DNA from: an uncultured Georgenia sp.
GTDB taxonomy: Bacteria; Actinomycetota; Actinomycetes; Actinomycetales; Actinomycetaceae
Assembly (NCBI RefSeq): GCF_937958535.1
Contig: NZ_CALGNQ010000043.1
Span: 1 to 39,790 of the forward strand
Direction of reading: 5' to 3'
Length of the DNA stretch: 39,790 bases
Made by a program: the position numbers and the translations under genes. Below are positions 26,601 through 33,872 of this stretch, one piece after another. Every line of letters starts with the position of its first letter. The stretch's first letter is position 1. Below the pieces are notes generated by a model. The model was not told where the DNA came from and searched no databases. It saw only the letters and a list, made by a program, of their open reading frames with translations.

Positions 26601-27642
26601 TGACGGTGTAGGTCGGCAGCGCCCACCCGATGGTCACCGGCCGGCCCGCGCGCAGGTCGGCCCACGTGCAGGTGACGGTGGTCTCGGTGGGGCCGTAGGT
26701 GTTGAGGATCCGCCGGCCCACGCCCCACCGCTCGACGAGCTCCTGGGGACACGCCTCGCCGCCGACGTTGACGGTGCGGATCGAGGGGATGGTGCGGTCC
26801 AGCGTCGCCAGCACCGTCGGGACGCAGTAGAGCATGGTGATGGCGGCGCTCTCCAGGAAGTCGGCCAGCCCCGGGCCCACCCGGCGGGCGTCGTCGGTGG
26901 GGCCGGCGACGACGGTGGCCCCGACCGCCCAGGTGGGCCAGATCTCCTCGATGGAGAAGTCGAAGGAGATGGTCATCCCCTGGTAGACCCGGTCGGAGGG
27001 GGTGACCCCGTACAGCGGGGGGATGACGCTGATGAAGTTGCAGATGCTCGACTGGGGGATGTCCACGCCCTTGGGGCGGCCGGTCGAGCCGGAGGTGTAG
27101 ATGATGTAGCAGGTGGGGTCGCCCTCGGTGAGGAGGTCGGGGCGCGCGTCGGGGCGCCGCGCGACCTCCTCGGCGACCTGGTCGAGCCGTACGGCCGGGA
27201 CCGGGATGCCCGCGGAGACCTCGTCGAACGCCGATGTCGTGAGCATCATGCTCAGGCTGGAGTCCTCCGCGATGTAGCCGACCCGGTCCGCCGGTGCGGC
27301 CGGGTCGATCGGGACGAAAGCGGCCCCGGCCTTGAGCACCGCGAGGACGGAGACGTACATCCCGACCGACCGCGGGACGAGGATGCCCACCCGCGCCCCC
27401 GGCCGGAGACCGGCGGCTACCAGGTGGTGGGCGAGCTGGTTGGCCCGTTCGTCCAGGGCCTGGTAGCTCAGCGTCTCGCCGTCGCACTCCAGGGCCGTGG
27501 CGCCGGGCCGGTCGTCACAGGTGCGTTCGAAGTAGTGGTGGAGCCGGGGGAGTGGAGGGGGCCCCGGACGCCGGGTGAGCGGCTGGGTCTCGGGGAGGGC
27601 TCGTGGGGAGGGCTGGGTATGGGGGGATGAGGACGTGCGCAA
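23605..27642 (-). CDS. Pls/PosA-like membrane-bound single-module NRPS
   Basis: 1345 residues. Adenylation domain, about 35-525: YTSGSTGRPKG 182-192, NTYGPTETT 314-322, YRTGDLG 400-406, catalytic Lys512 in PSGKADRK. By eye the specificity residues are D228 F229 E232 Y272 N292 G294 T315 V323 T324 K512 (DFEYNGTVTK). Carrier domain, about 535-605: LGGHSLL with Ser573 for phosphopantetheine. Then six TM helices in three pairs (about 636-695, 874-932, 1115-1180) alternate with three left-handed beta-helix-like domains (about 740-845, 985-1085, 1225-1325). No condensation or thioesterase domain is present. This is the layout of epsilon-poly-lysine synthetase (Pls) and PosA-type proteins. The start is TTG; no better codon exists nearby. 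First gene of a five-gene coupled operon. Confidence 0.92.
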   Translation of the reverse strand: MRTSSSPHTQPSPRALPETQPLTRRPGPPPLPRLHHYFERTCDDRPGATALECDGETLSYQALDERANQLAHHLVAAGLRPGARVGILVPRSVGMYVSVLAVLKAGAAFVPIDPAAPADRVGYIAEDSSLSMMLTTSAFDEVSAGIPVPAVRLDQVAEEVARRPDARPDLLTEGDPTCYIIYTSGSTGRPKGVDIPQSSICNFISVIPPLYGVTPSDRVYQGMTISFDFSIEEIWPTWAVGATVVAGPTDDARRVGPGLADFLESAAITMLYCVPTVLATLDRTIPSIRTVNVGGEACPQELVERWGVGRRILNTYGPTETTVTCTWADLRAGRPVTIGWALPTYTVTLRDENLEQVPFGEVGEICVGGPGVARGYVNRPDLTAERFVPDPDGPPGARMYRTGDLGRFLPAGDIEYLGRADSEVKIRGNRVDLQEIESVLLRDDHVAAAVVKLLPSESGGDLTGYLVLTEGTTRDDGLLARLHAELRRTVPPYMVPTYLEVVDRIPMLPSGKADRKALPDPQGPRFVAGDGDYVAPETETERQIAAAWQEVLRLPEGSLSVEADFFNDLGGHSLLAATVVSKLRATLPSLSIVDLYANPTVRALARQQDMSRLESGDEPEEVRPPRPEPPARWRIAAFALSQLGWVYSLLVVFLLPVGIVYSIHGGEPSVAMIQQLVLLFPLSYLVGRWLLPVVGVRLLTPGIRPGVHPLYGATHLRVWAVQKAMTLSPLSVLSGSPWAAPYLRLLGGRVGEACHIGTAEIPLPHLVHLGDGATVGYATHLNAFEIAGGVLTVGPIEIGEQGVVGANAVLVGPCEVGRGAILREQSLLQAGERVPDGATWSGSPARPQESAGDPVFELMAECDEAPRQWPRRLLPAFGVGLAFLELLPLLASAPVVALVWWMLLTRGLLPAFLVTALSGPVFVAATCVLILGARRLALPATPVGIHHLRSQLGMEKWFGDKLLEQSIALNNTLYATLYTPPWLRALGARVGRGAEVSTIANIDPDLLTLEDETFVADMASVGSATYCNGHVAFRPTTVGRRAFVGNASFVPSGTHLGDGSLIGVQSVPSVAGTAPGTSWLGSPAIYLPRRELYDEFTEAQTYRPSRRKVRNRYLIEFLRIVLPSSLLALSTFVTLLTLSPVAAASPTVVTVLATPVVALGGSLGVVLTVAAVKWVVVGRYRRRVEPLWSGFVRRTEFVTGIYEGAAVPALLAMLSGSPLLAPLLRLFGVKVGRRTLVDTTYLTEFDLVEIGDDVAVGAHASLQTHLFEDRVMKMSTISLRDGADVGARAVVLYDSVLGEESTLAPLSLVMKGESLLPGTSWRGIPAQPGRRAPHPSTARREGAVR

Positions 27643-27694
27643 GACAGATTCCCATCGATCGTCCGCCTGATCGTGTCCGCCCGTCCTGACAGAT

Positions 27695-27710
27695 CCGCGT
27701 CGTGACGCGG
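27695..27710. promoter_or_regulatory. Candidate operator palindrome upstream of the NRPS operon
   Basis: CCGCGTC and GACGCGG are perfect inverted arms separated by GT, 53 bp upstream of the NRPS TTG. The size and symmetry fit a dimeric regulator site (TetR- or MarR-like), but no regulator gene is adjacent. A second inverted repeat starts 2 bp away at 27713. Confidence 0.35.
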
Positions 27711-27939
27711 TACCCGGGCGTGGAGAGCCCGGGCGTTCTCAGCCCGCTCGACCGGTCGTGTGCCGCAGGGAACGCGGCAGGTGACCGGGAGGGGCCAGAG
27801 GTGCGGCTATCCGTACCTGGTTCGCATTGACCTACTCCCGGTGTAGGTGGGGTGGTGGATCCGCCCGGGGCGCGGCGACGGCGCCGAGCCCAGGCTCACA
27901 CGGTACACCTCACAGGGCGACGGGAACACCTGTCGGTGC

Positions 27940-27945
27940 CACGAT
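27940..27945 (+). promoter_or_regulatory. Weak -10 box (CACGAT) for argA-like gene
   Basis: CACGAT keeps the A2 and T6 positions of TANNNT and lies exactly 6 nt ahead of the GTG at 27952. Weaker than the other leaderless candidates. Confidence 0.3.
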
Positions 27946-27951
27946 CGATGG

Positions 27952-28500
27952 GTGGGCAGCATCCGTGGGCGTGACCGGGGCGGCCGGGGCGCGGAGGTGG
28001 TCGTGCGCCCGGCGCTGCCCCGGGACGTGCGGCGCATCCACGGTCTCGTCGCCCCGCACGCCGCCGAGGGCAGCATCATCGACAAGAGCCTCGTCACCTA
28101 CTACGAGGACGTCCTGGAGTTCGTCGCCGCCGAGACGCAGGAGGAGGGGGAGGCGATGCTCGCCGGGTGCGGTGCCCTCCACGTCCTGTGGGACGACATC
28201 GCCGAGGTCCGCACGATCGCCGTCGACCCGCGCTTCCAGGGCCGGGGCGTAGGCCACCGCATCCTCGACGCCCTGGTGGAGCGCGCCCGGTCGTTCCACC
28301 TCAAGCGGATCTTCTGCCTCACCTTCGAGGTCGACTTCTTCGCCCGGCACGGGTTCGTGCCGATCGCCGGGACCCCGGTCGGGATGGACGTCTACGCCCA
28401 GCTGCTGCGCTCGCACGACCCGGGCGTGGCGGAGTTCCTCGACCTCGCGCGCGCCAAGCCCAACACCCTGGGCAACATCCGGATGCTGCTCGAGCTGTAG
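27952..28500 (+). CDS. argA: Short amino-acid N-acetyltransferase (N-acetylglutamate synthase type)
   Basis: 182 residues, a stand-alone GNAT domain. VRPALPRDVRRIHGLV opens the fold, TIAVDPRFQGRGVGHRIL holds the acetyl-CoA-binding QGRGVG loop, and FFARHGFVPI is the conserved C-terminal strand. It matches the short N-acetylglutamate synthases of actinobacteria, which make the first arginine-pathway intermediate and lack the kinase-like domain of enterobacterial ArgA. The GTG at 27952 was chosen over further upstream codons because homology begins after it; a GTG at 27997 is a shorter option. It ends 21 nt before the convergent P-type ATPase gene, with no obvious hairpin between. Confidence 0.82.
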   Translation: MGSIRGRDRGGRGAEVVVRPALPRDVRRIHGLVAPHAAEGSIIDKSLVTYYEDVLEFVAAETQEEGEAMLAGCGALHVLWDDIAEVRTIAVDPRFQGRGVGHRILDALVERARSFHLKRIFCLTFEVDFFARHGFVPIAGTPVGMDVYAQLLRSHDPGVAEFLDLARAKPNTLGNIRMLLEL

Positions 28501-28521
28501 GACCTGGCAGGGGGCGGACCG

Positions 28522-31203
28522 TCAGACCGGTTCGTGCTCGCGCTCGGGGCGGGTGCGCCGCACCCGGGCGCGCAGCGCCTTGTCCCCCTCGATGAGGAGC
28601 AGGACGCTGAGCCCGAGCACCGCGCAGGCCAGCCACTCCCCGGCGCTCAGCGGGGTGAAGCCGAGCAGCCCGGCCGACACCGACCACGACATCGCGCCCA
28701 GGTGCAGGGCAAGGGCACCGAGCGCGCAGCCGATGAGCACGCGGTTGCTGAAGGGGTGCAGGGCGAAGACGGACCGGGTCTCGGACCGGGCGGTGCCGAC
28801 GAGGTAGAAGTTCATCAAGACGAACAGGGTGATGGCGAAGGTGCGGGCGTGGTCGAGCTCGTAGCCCTGGCCGAGCGCCCAGCGGAAGGCGACGAGGATC
28901 GCCACCGCCATCCAGACACCGGCCAGCAGCACCCGGAACCACAGCACCCGGGAGAGGATCCCCTCGGAGCGTGGGCGCGGCGGTCGGGTGAGCTCGTCAC
29001 CCTCGGCCGGCTCGAAGCCCATGGCGATGTCCTGCAGGCCGTTGGTCACGACGTTGACGAACAGCAGCTGGATGGGCAGGAACAGCAGCGGCCCCTCGGC
29101 CAGGACGTTGGCCGACACCGACAGCAGCGAGGCCAGCCCGGTGGCGATGAGGAAGAAGGTGGCGTTGCGGATCGCGGAGAAGGTGACCCGGCCCTGCCGG
29201 ACGGCGTCGACGATCGTGACGAAGTTGTCGTCGGTGAGGACGATGTCGGCGGCCTCGCGGGCGACGTCGGTGCCCGACGCTCCCATCGCCACGCCGATCG
29301 AGGCGGCCTTGAGCGCCGGGGCGTCGTTGACACCGTCGCCGGTGACGGCGACCGTCTCCCCGTGCTTCTGGAGCAGCTCGACGATGCGCAGCTTGTCCTG
29401 CGGCGTGACCCGGGCGGCCACGCTGGTCCGCCGCAGCCGGGCGGCGAGTGTCTCGTCGTCGAGCTCGGCGATCTCCGAGCCGACGAGCGGGTGCCGCTCC
29501 ATCGGCAGCCCGAGGCGCTCCGCGATGGACGCGGCGGTCGCCGGGTGGTCGCCGGTGACCATGGTGACGTGGATGCCGGCGCGCCGGCAGTCGGCGACCG
29601 CCTCCACGACGCCGGGCCGAGGTGGGTCCTCCATCCCGTGCAGGCCGAGGAAGGTGAGGCCGGACGGCGCCGGCAGGTGCCGGTCGACCTCCTCGTCGGG
29701 GGCCAGCACCCGCTGGGCGGAGGCGATGACGCGCATCCCCTGGCCGGCGAGCCGCTCGTTGGCACGCGCGACGGCGTCGTCGTCCATCGCCACGGGCCCG
29801 GCCGCGGTGGCCAGGGAGGCGGACATTGCGGCCAGCACGTCGGGGGAACCCTTGACGTGGAGGATGCGGGTGCCGTCCGGCTCGCGCCGTACGGTCTGGG
29901 AGTACCGCAGCGCGGACTCGTAGGGGCCGTGGGCGAGGGGTGGTGCCGTCCGCTCCTGCGGGGTCACGGCGCCGCTGGCCAGCGCCATCCGCGCCAGCGC
30001 GACGTCGACGGCGTCGCCGTGCAGGTCGAGCGCGTCCTCGTCGGTCGCGCTCGCCTCGTTCGTCAGGCCGGCGGTGCGCAGCGCCTCCCGTAGGGTGCCC
30101 GACGGCGGGTGGGGCAGCGGGATGCGCAGGTCGGTGGCGCCGTCGGCGGTCCACACCACCTGCACGGTCATCCGGTTCTGGGTGAGCGTGCCGGTCTTGT
30201 CGGAGGCGATGACGGTGGTCGAGCCGAGGGTCTCCACGGCGGGCAGCGAGCGGACGATGGCGTTGTGCCGGGCCATCCGGCCCACGCCCAGGCTCATCGC
30301 GACGGTGAGGACGATCGGCAGCGACTCCGGCACCGAGGCGACCGCGAGGGCGACCGCGGTGCGGAACATCTCCGACGGCGCGTACCCCAGGACGAGCCCG
30401 GCGACGAAGACGAACGCGGCACCGAGTGCGACGACCAGCCCGATCCGGCGCTCCAGGCCGTTCATCAGCGCCTGCAGCGGGGAGGTGGTCTCGGTGCTCT
30501 GGATCAGCCGGTTGATCTCCCCGAGCTCGGTGTCCGAGCCGGTGGCGACGACCACCCCGAGCGCACGCCCCGAGGTGACCAGCGTGCCGCTGAACGCCAG
30601 GTTCGTCCGGTCCGTGGCGGGGGTGTCGTCCGGCATCGTCGCCGCGTCCTTGCGCACCGGCAGCACCTCGCCGGAGAGCATCGACTCGTTGACCTCCAAC
30701 CCGGTGACGTCAAGCAGGCGCAGGTCGGCCGGGACACGCTCCCCGCTCTCCAGCGGCACGACGTCCCCGGGGACGAGCTCGGCCGCCGGGAGCCGGACCT
30801 CCCGGCCGTCACGCAGCACCCGGGAGGACGGGGCGGAGAGCTGCTGGAGGGCGCGCACCGCGGACTCGGCCTTGCGCTCCTGCCAGAACCCGATGACCGC
30901 GTTGGCCATGAGGACGAGGAAGATGGCGACGGCGTCGACCCACTCCTGGAGCAGCGCGGTGACGACGTTGGCGAGCACGAGGATCGCGATGAGGGGGCTG
31001 AGGAACTGCCGCCCCAGGGTCTGCCACCACGGCGTGGGCTCGCTCACCTCGATGGTGTTGGGGCCGTGGCGCTCCTGGCGCTCGCGGGCGGTGCTGCTCG
31101 ACAGGCCGCCGCGGTCCGTCCCGAGCTCGGCGAGGACGGCGTCCGGGGCGAGCTGGTGCCACGGGGGCGGGGTGGAGGTCGTCGTCTGTTCCGTCATCGT
31201 CAC
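28522..31203 (-). CDS. P2-like cation-translocating P-type ATPase
   Basis: 893 residues with an N-terminal cation-ATPase domain, actuator, phosphorylation and nucleotide-binding domains and ten TM helices. DKTGTLT is at 335-341 with the phosphorylated Asp335, followed by KGSPDV, MVTGDHPATA and TGDGVNDAPAL. The actuator motif reads SGEV (177-180) instead of TGES, keeping the catalytic Glu179. The TM4 ion site is PESLP (292-296) rather than PEGLP, and TM6 reads VVTNGLQD where calcium pumps have VTDGLP, an Asp-to-Asn change. The transported ion is therefore uncertain (Ca, Na, K or Mg). The GTG at 31203 or ATG at 31197 are both possible starts. A TATCGT -10 box lies just upstream. Confidence 0.88.
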   Translation of the reverse strand: MTMTEQTTTSTPPPWHQLAPDAVLAELGTDRGGLSSSTARERQERHGPNTIEVSEPTPWWQTLGRQFLSPLIAILVLANVVTALLQEWVDAVAIFLVLMANAVIGFWQERKAESAVRALQQLSAPSSRVLRDGREVRLPAAELVPGDVVPLESGERVPADLRLLDVTGLEVNESMLSGEVLPVRKDAATMPDDTPATDRTNLAFSGTLVTSGRALGVVVATGSDTELGEINRLIQSTETTSPLQALMNGLERRIGLVVALGAAFVFVAGLVLGYAPSEMFRTAVALAVASVPESLPIVLTVAMSLGVGRMARHNAIVRSLPAVETLGSTTVIASDKTGTLTQNRMTVQVVWTADGATDLRIPLPHPPSGTLREALRTAGLTNEASATDEDALDLHGDAVDVALARMALASGAVTPQERTAPPLAHGPYESALRYSQTVRREPDGTRILHVKGSPDVLAAMSASLATAAGPVAMDDDAVARANERLAGQGMRVIASAQRVLAPDEEVDRHLPAPSGLTFLGLHGMEDPPRPGVVEAVADCRRAGIHVTMVTGDHPATAASIAERLGLPMERHPLVGSEIAELDDETLAARLRRTSVAARVTPQDKLRIVELLQKHGETVAVTGDGVNDAPALKAASIGVAMGASGTDVAREAADIVLTDDNFVTIVDAVRQGRVTFSAIRNATFFLIATGLASLLSVSANVLAEGPLLFLPIQLLFVNVVTNGLQDIAMGFEPAEGDELTRPPRPRSEGILSRVLWFRVLLAGVWMAVAILVAFRWALGQGYELDHARTFAITLFVLMNFYLVGTARSETRSVFALHPFSNRVLIGCALGALALHLGAMSWSVSAGLLGFTPLSAGEWLACAVLGLSVLLLIEGDKALRARVRRTRPEREHEPV

Positions 31204-31221
31204 CTGTCCGTTTCGAGTCCG

Positions 31222-31227
31222 ACGATA
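31222..31227 (-). promoter_or_regulatory. -10 box (TATCGT, minus strand) for the P-type ATPase
   Basis: The complement of 31222-31227 reads TATCGT. It would give a leader of about 12-18 nt containing ACAGG before the ATG at 31197. Confidence 0.45.
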
Positions 31228-31316
31228 CGGACATGACGCGGCCGCTGGGGTGGGACCTTCGCCCCGGCGGCTCGCCGGCGGTGCGCGCGGCGCTCGCCCA
31301 GGCAGCGGCCCCCACC

Positions 31317-31322
31317 TAGGGT
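31317..31322 (+). promoter_or_regulatory. -10 box (TAGGGT) for the asparagine-synthetase-like gene
   Basis: TAGGGT, then exactly 6 nt, then the ATG at 31329. A GGGG run in the spacer is too close to act as a ribosome-binding site, so a leaderless mRNA is expected. Confidence 0.5.
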
Positions 31323-31328
31323 TGGGGC

Positions 31329-32849
31329 ATGTCGGGTGTAGTGGCAGCCTACGGACCCTTCGACGAGGAGGTCGGGCAGCGCATGCTCGACCGGATGGCC
31401 CACCGCGGCCCGGACGGCACCGCGACGGTACGTGCGGGTGACGCCTGGCTCGGCACGCGGTACCTCGCCATCACCGACCCGGAAACCGGTGCCCAGCCGT
31501 TGGCCGGCAGCCGCGAGGATGTCTGGCTCATCGGTGACGGCGAGATCTACAACCACCGCCGCATCCGCCGGGAGCTCGGCGAGGACCGGTTCAGCACGAA
31601 CTCCGACCTCGAGGCGGCGCTGCAGCTCTACAAGGACGAGGGCGTGGCCGCCTTCGAGCGGCTGTGGGGCAGCTTCGCGCTCGCCGTGGGCGCCGAGGAC
31701 GGCCGCTTCGCCGTCACCCGGGACGGCCTGGGGATCGCCCCGCTCTACTGGGCGCGCCGTGGGGAGACCGTGCTCTTCGCCTCCGAGCTCAAAGCCTTCG
31801 ACGACGAGTGGCGGCCCGCCGTCGAGCCCTTCCCACCCGGGCACACCTGGACCCCGGACGACGGCCTCGTCGTCGGGCCCGGCTTCCCGGCCGCGGAGCC
31901 GGCGCTCCTGAAGAGCCGCGCCCCGCACGAGGACCCGCCCGGGTGGGTCTTCGACGCGCTGCGCGACACCATCGTCCGGGCGGTGCAGCGCAGCCTCGAC
32001 GCCGCTGTCCCGGTCGGCGTGCTGCTCTCCGGCGGGGTCGACTCCAGCATCGTCACCGCCGTCGCCGCCCGGCTGGCCGCCCAGGACGGCCGGCGGTTGC
32101 CGACCTTCGCCGTCGGGCTCGAGGGGAGCAGCGACCTCGCCGCGGCCCGGCTCGTGGCCGAGCACGCCGGCACCGACCACCACGAGCTCGTCTACACCGC
32201 CGAGCAGGCGATCGAGCTCGTCCCGCAGATCATCGCCGAGCTGGAGTCCTTCGACCCGCCGCTGGTCCACAGCGCCGTGCCGCACCACCTCGTCGCCGAG
32301 CTCGCGAGCCGGCACGTCAAGGTGGTCCTGGCCGGGGAGGGCGCCGACGAGCTCTTCGCCGGGTACGCCCACTACGGTCGCCACGCCACCGGCGACGCCC
32401 TCCACGAGGACCTCCTCGCCACCCTCGAGGGGATGCACATCGGTGGGCTGCAGCGGGTGGACCGGGTGGCCGCGGCACACGGTATCGAGCCGCGGGTGCC
32501 CTTCCTCGACCTCGACGTCGTCGAGCTGGCGCTGGCCCTGCCGCCGGAGTGGAAGCTCATCGGCCCGGACCGGCCCGCCAAGTGGATCCTGCGCCGCGCC
32601 TTCGACGGCTGGCTGCCGGAGGAGGTGCTGTGGCGGCGCAAGGAGCAGTTCGGTGAGGGAACCGGGATGAACGAGGTGCTGCGCGAGCACTACGAGCAGA
32701 CCGTCACGGAGGCCGACCTGCGCCGCGAGGCCGCCGCGCTCGACCCGCCGGTGCGCAGCCGCGAGGAGCTGGCCTACTTCCGGATCTTCACCGAGGCGCT
32801 GCCCGGGATCGACCCGGCCCGCACGGTGGGACGCTTCACCGAGACGTGA
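31329..32849 (+). CDS. Asparagine-synthetase-like protein lacking glutaminase residues
   Basis: 506 residues with the two-domain AsnB layout. The synthetase half is intact: pyrophosphate loop SGGVDSS at 234-240, GEGADELFAGY, EPRVPFLDLDVVELAL and RRKEQFGEG. The N-terminal half keeps the Ntn-amidotransferase shape (MAHRGPDG, GEIYNH, TNSDLE), but residue 2, the catalytic Cys in AsnB, is Ser (MSGVV), and the oxyanion-hole Asn of VNGEIYN is Asp70 (GDGEIYN). It should therefore be unable to use glutamine and would depend on free ammonia, or it makes a different amide or lactam. The frame and start are clear. A perfect hairpin follows. Confidence 0.85.
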   Translation: MSGVVAAYGPFDEEVGQRMLDRMAHRGPDGTATVRAGDAWLGTRYLAITDPETGAQPLAGSREDVWLIGDGEIYNHRRIRRELGEDRFSTNSDLEAALQLYKDEGVAAFERLWGSFALAVGAEDGRFAVTRDGLGIAPLYWARRGETVLFASELKAFDDEWRPAVEPFPPGHTWTPDDGLVVGPGFPAAEPALLKSRAPHEDPPGWVFDALRDTIVRAVQRSLDAAVPVGVLLSGGVDSSIVTAVAARLAAQDGRRLPTFAVGLEGSSDLAAARLVAEHAGTDHHELVYTAEQAIELVPQIIAELESFDPPLVHSAVPHHLVAELASRHVKVVLAGEGADELFAGYAHYGRHATGDALHEDLLATLEGMHIGGLQRVDRVAAAHGIEPRVPFLDLDVVELALALPPEWKLIGPDRPAKWILRRAFDGWLPEEVLWRRKEQFGEGTGMNEVLREHYEQTVTEADLRREAAALDPPVRSREELAYFRIFTEALPGIDPARTVGRFTET

Positions 32850-32883
32850 GAGCGGGGCGCCCCCGTACAGGGACGCCCCGCTC
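32850..32883. terminator. Bidirectional terminator after the AsnB-like gene
   Basis: GAGCGGGGCG (32850-32859) and CGCCCCGCTC (32874-32883) make a perfect 10-bp stem with a 14-nt loop in the 44-bp gap between convergent genes. No U-tract. Confidence 0.75.
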
Positions 32884-32893
32884 GCACTCGGGG

Positions 32894-33838
32894 TCAGCCG
32901 ATGAAGCCGGCCTCGGTCATCCACTCCTCGGCGACGTCGCGCGGCTGCTCGCCGTCGTTGTCGACCTTGCCGTTGAGCTCGGTCATGACCTCGTCCGTCA
33001 GCGCCTCGCTGATCGGGGCGAAGATGTCGGCGATGGCCGGGTACTCGTCGAGGGTCTCCTGACGCAGGGTCACGGCCCCGGCGTACTCGACGAAGAAGCC
33101 GAGGTCGTCCTCCAGCACGTAGAGGTCGTTGGACAGGATCCGGGCGTCGGTGGAGAACACCTCACCGAACTCACAGCTCTCACCCACCTGGGTGTAGATG
33201 AGGTTGAGGTCGAGCTCGACGACCTCGCTGAACTCGAAGCCGTAGGCCTGCTCCAGGCCGGGCAGGCCATCGTCGCGGTTGATGAACTCGGCCGCGGCAC
33301 AGATCCGGCCCTGGTCGGGGTTCTGCGTGATGAACGCGGCGGCGTCGGAGGTGGTCACCAGGCCCTCGGCCTCGGCGAGGGCGTTGGTGGTGGCGAGCCG
33401 GTAGGCGTTCTCGAAGTTCGCGGGCTCGAGCCAGGCGATGCCGTTGGCGGCGTCCGCCTCGGCGACGGCGGCGTAGAGGTCGTCCGGGACGTCCTCGGTG
33501 GTGTTGCCGAGGATGTTGACCCAGCCGGTGCCGGTGTAGTCCCAGTAGATGTCGATCTCACCGGTCTCCAGCGCCTCGCGGACCGTGGCGCTGCCGGAGA
33601 TGCCGGTCTGGTCGACGACCTCGGCCCCGGCCTCCTCCAGCGCGAGCATGGTGATGTGGGCGAGCACGTGCTGCTCGGTGAACTCCTTGGAGCCGACGAT
33701 GAACGTCGCGCCGGCGAGCTCGCCGTCCCCGCCGTCGCTGCTGCCGCCCCCGTTGTCGTCCCCGCAGGCGGCCAGGGTCAGCGCCAGGGCCAGTGCGCCC
33801 GCTGCCCCGAGCGCCCGTCGTGTCCGTCGTGCGGTCAT
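32894..33838 (-). CDS. opuCC: Osmoprotectant ABC transporter substrate-binding lipoprotein
   Basis: 314 residues with a lipoprotein signal (lipobox LAAC, Cys25) and a Gly/Asp/Ser-rich linker. The mature domain begins FIVGSKEFTEQHVLA and carries DIYWDYTGTGWV, both typical of glycine-betaine/choline/carnitine-binding OpuCC/ProX proteins, where aromatic residues box the quaternary amine. It feeds the two permeases and ATPase encoded upstream in the same operon. A 34-nt gap separates it from the preceding permease; GGAGAGA lies ahead of its ATG. The exact ligand is not deducible from sequence alone. Confidence 0.9.
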   Translation of the reverse strand: MTARRTRRALGAAGALALALTLAACGDDNGGGSSDGGDGELAGATFIVGSKEFTEQHVLAHITMLALEEAGAEVVDQTGISGSATVREALETGEIDIYWDYTGTGWVNILGNTTEDVPDDLYAAVAEADAANGIAWLEPANFENAYRLATTNALAEAEGLVTTSDAAAFITQNPDQGRICAAAEFINRDDGLPGLEQAYGFEFSEVVELDLNLIYTQVGESCEFGEVFSTDARILSNDLYVLEDDLGFFVEYAGAVTLRQETLDEYPAIADIFAPISEALTDEVMTELNGKVDNDGEQPRDVAEEWMTEAGFIG

Positions 33839-33872
33839 GTGGTGTCTCTCCTTCGTGTTGTGGGGGAGCCGG

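Larger units (their letters stand above)
27643..27951. other. 309-bp divergent intergenic region with several inverted repeats
   Basis: The region lies between the NRPS (-) and argA-like (+) genes and contains no convincing gene. It holds CCGCGTC-gt-GACGCGG (27695-27710), CCCGGGC-n7-GCCCGGG (27713-27733), the palindrome CGACCGGTCG (27749-27758), TGCCGC-n7-GCGGCA (27761-27779) and ACCTAC-n7-GTAGGT (27830-27848). A TTGACC at 27828-27833 could be a + strand -35 element, but no matching -10 is placed well. The minus-strand promoter of the NRPS could not be located with confidence. Confidence 0.6.

Noticed and set aside
25303..27630. 775-residue open frame antisense to the NRPS gene
   Set aside because: Low-complexity Arg/Gly/Asp/Val translation with no domain, fully opposite a clear NRPS reading frame.
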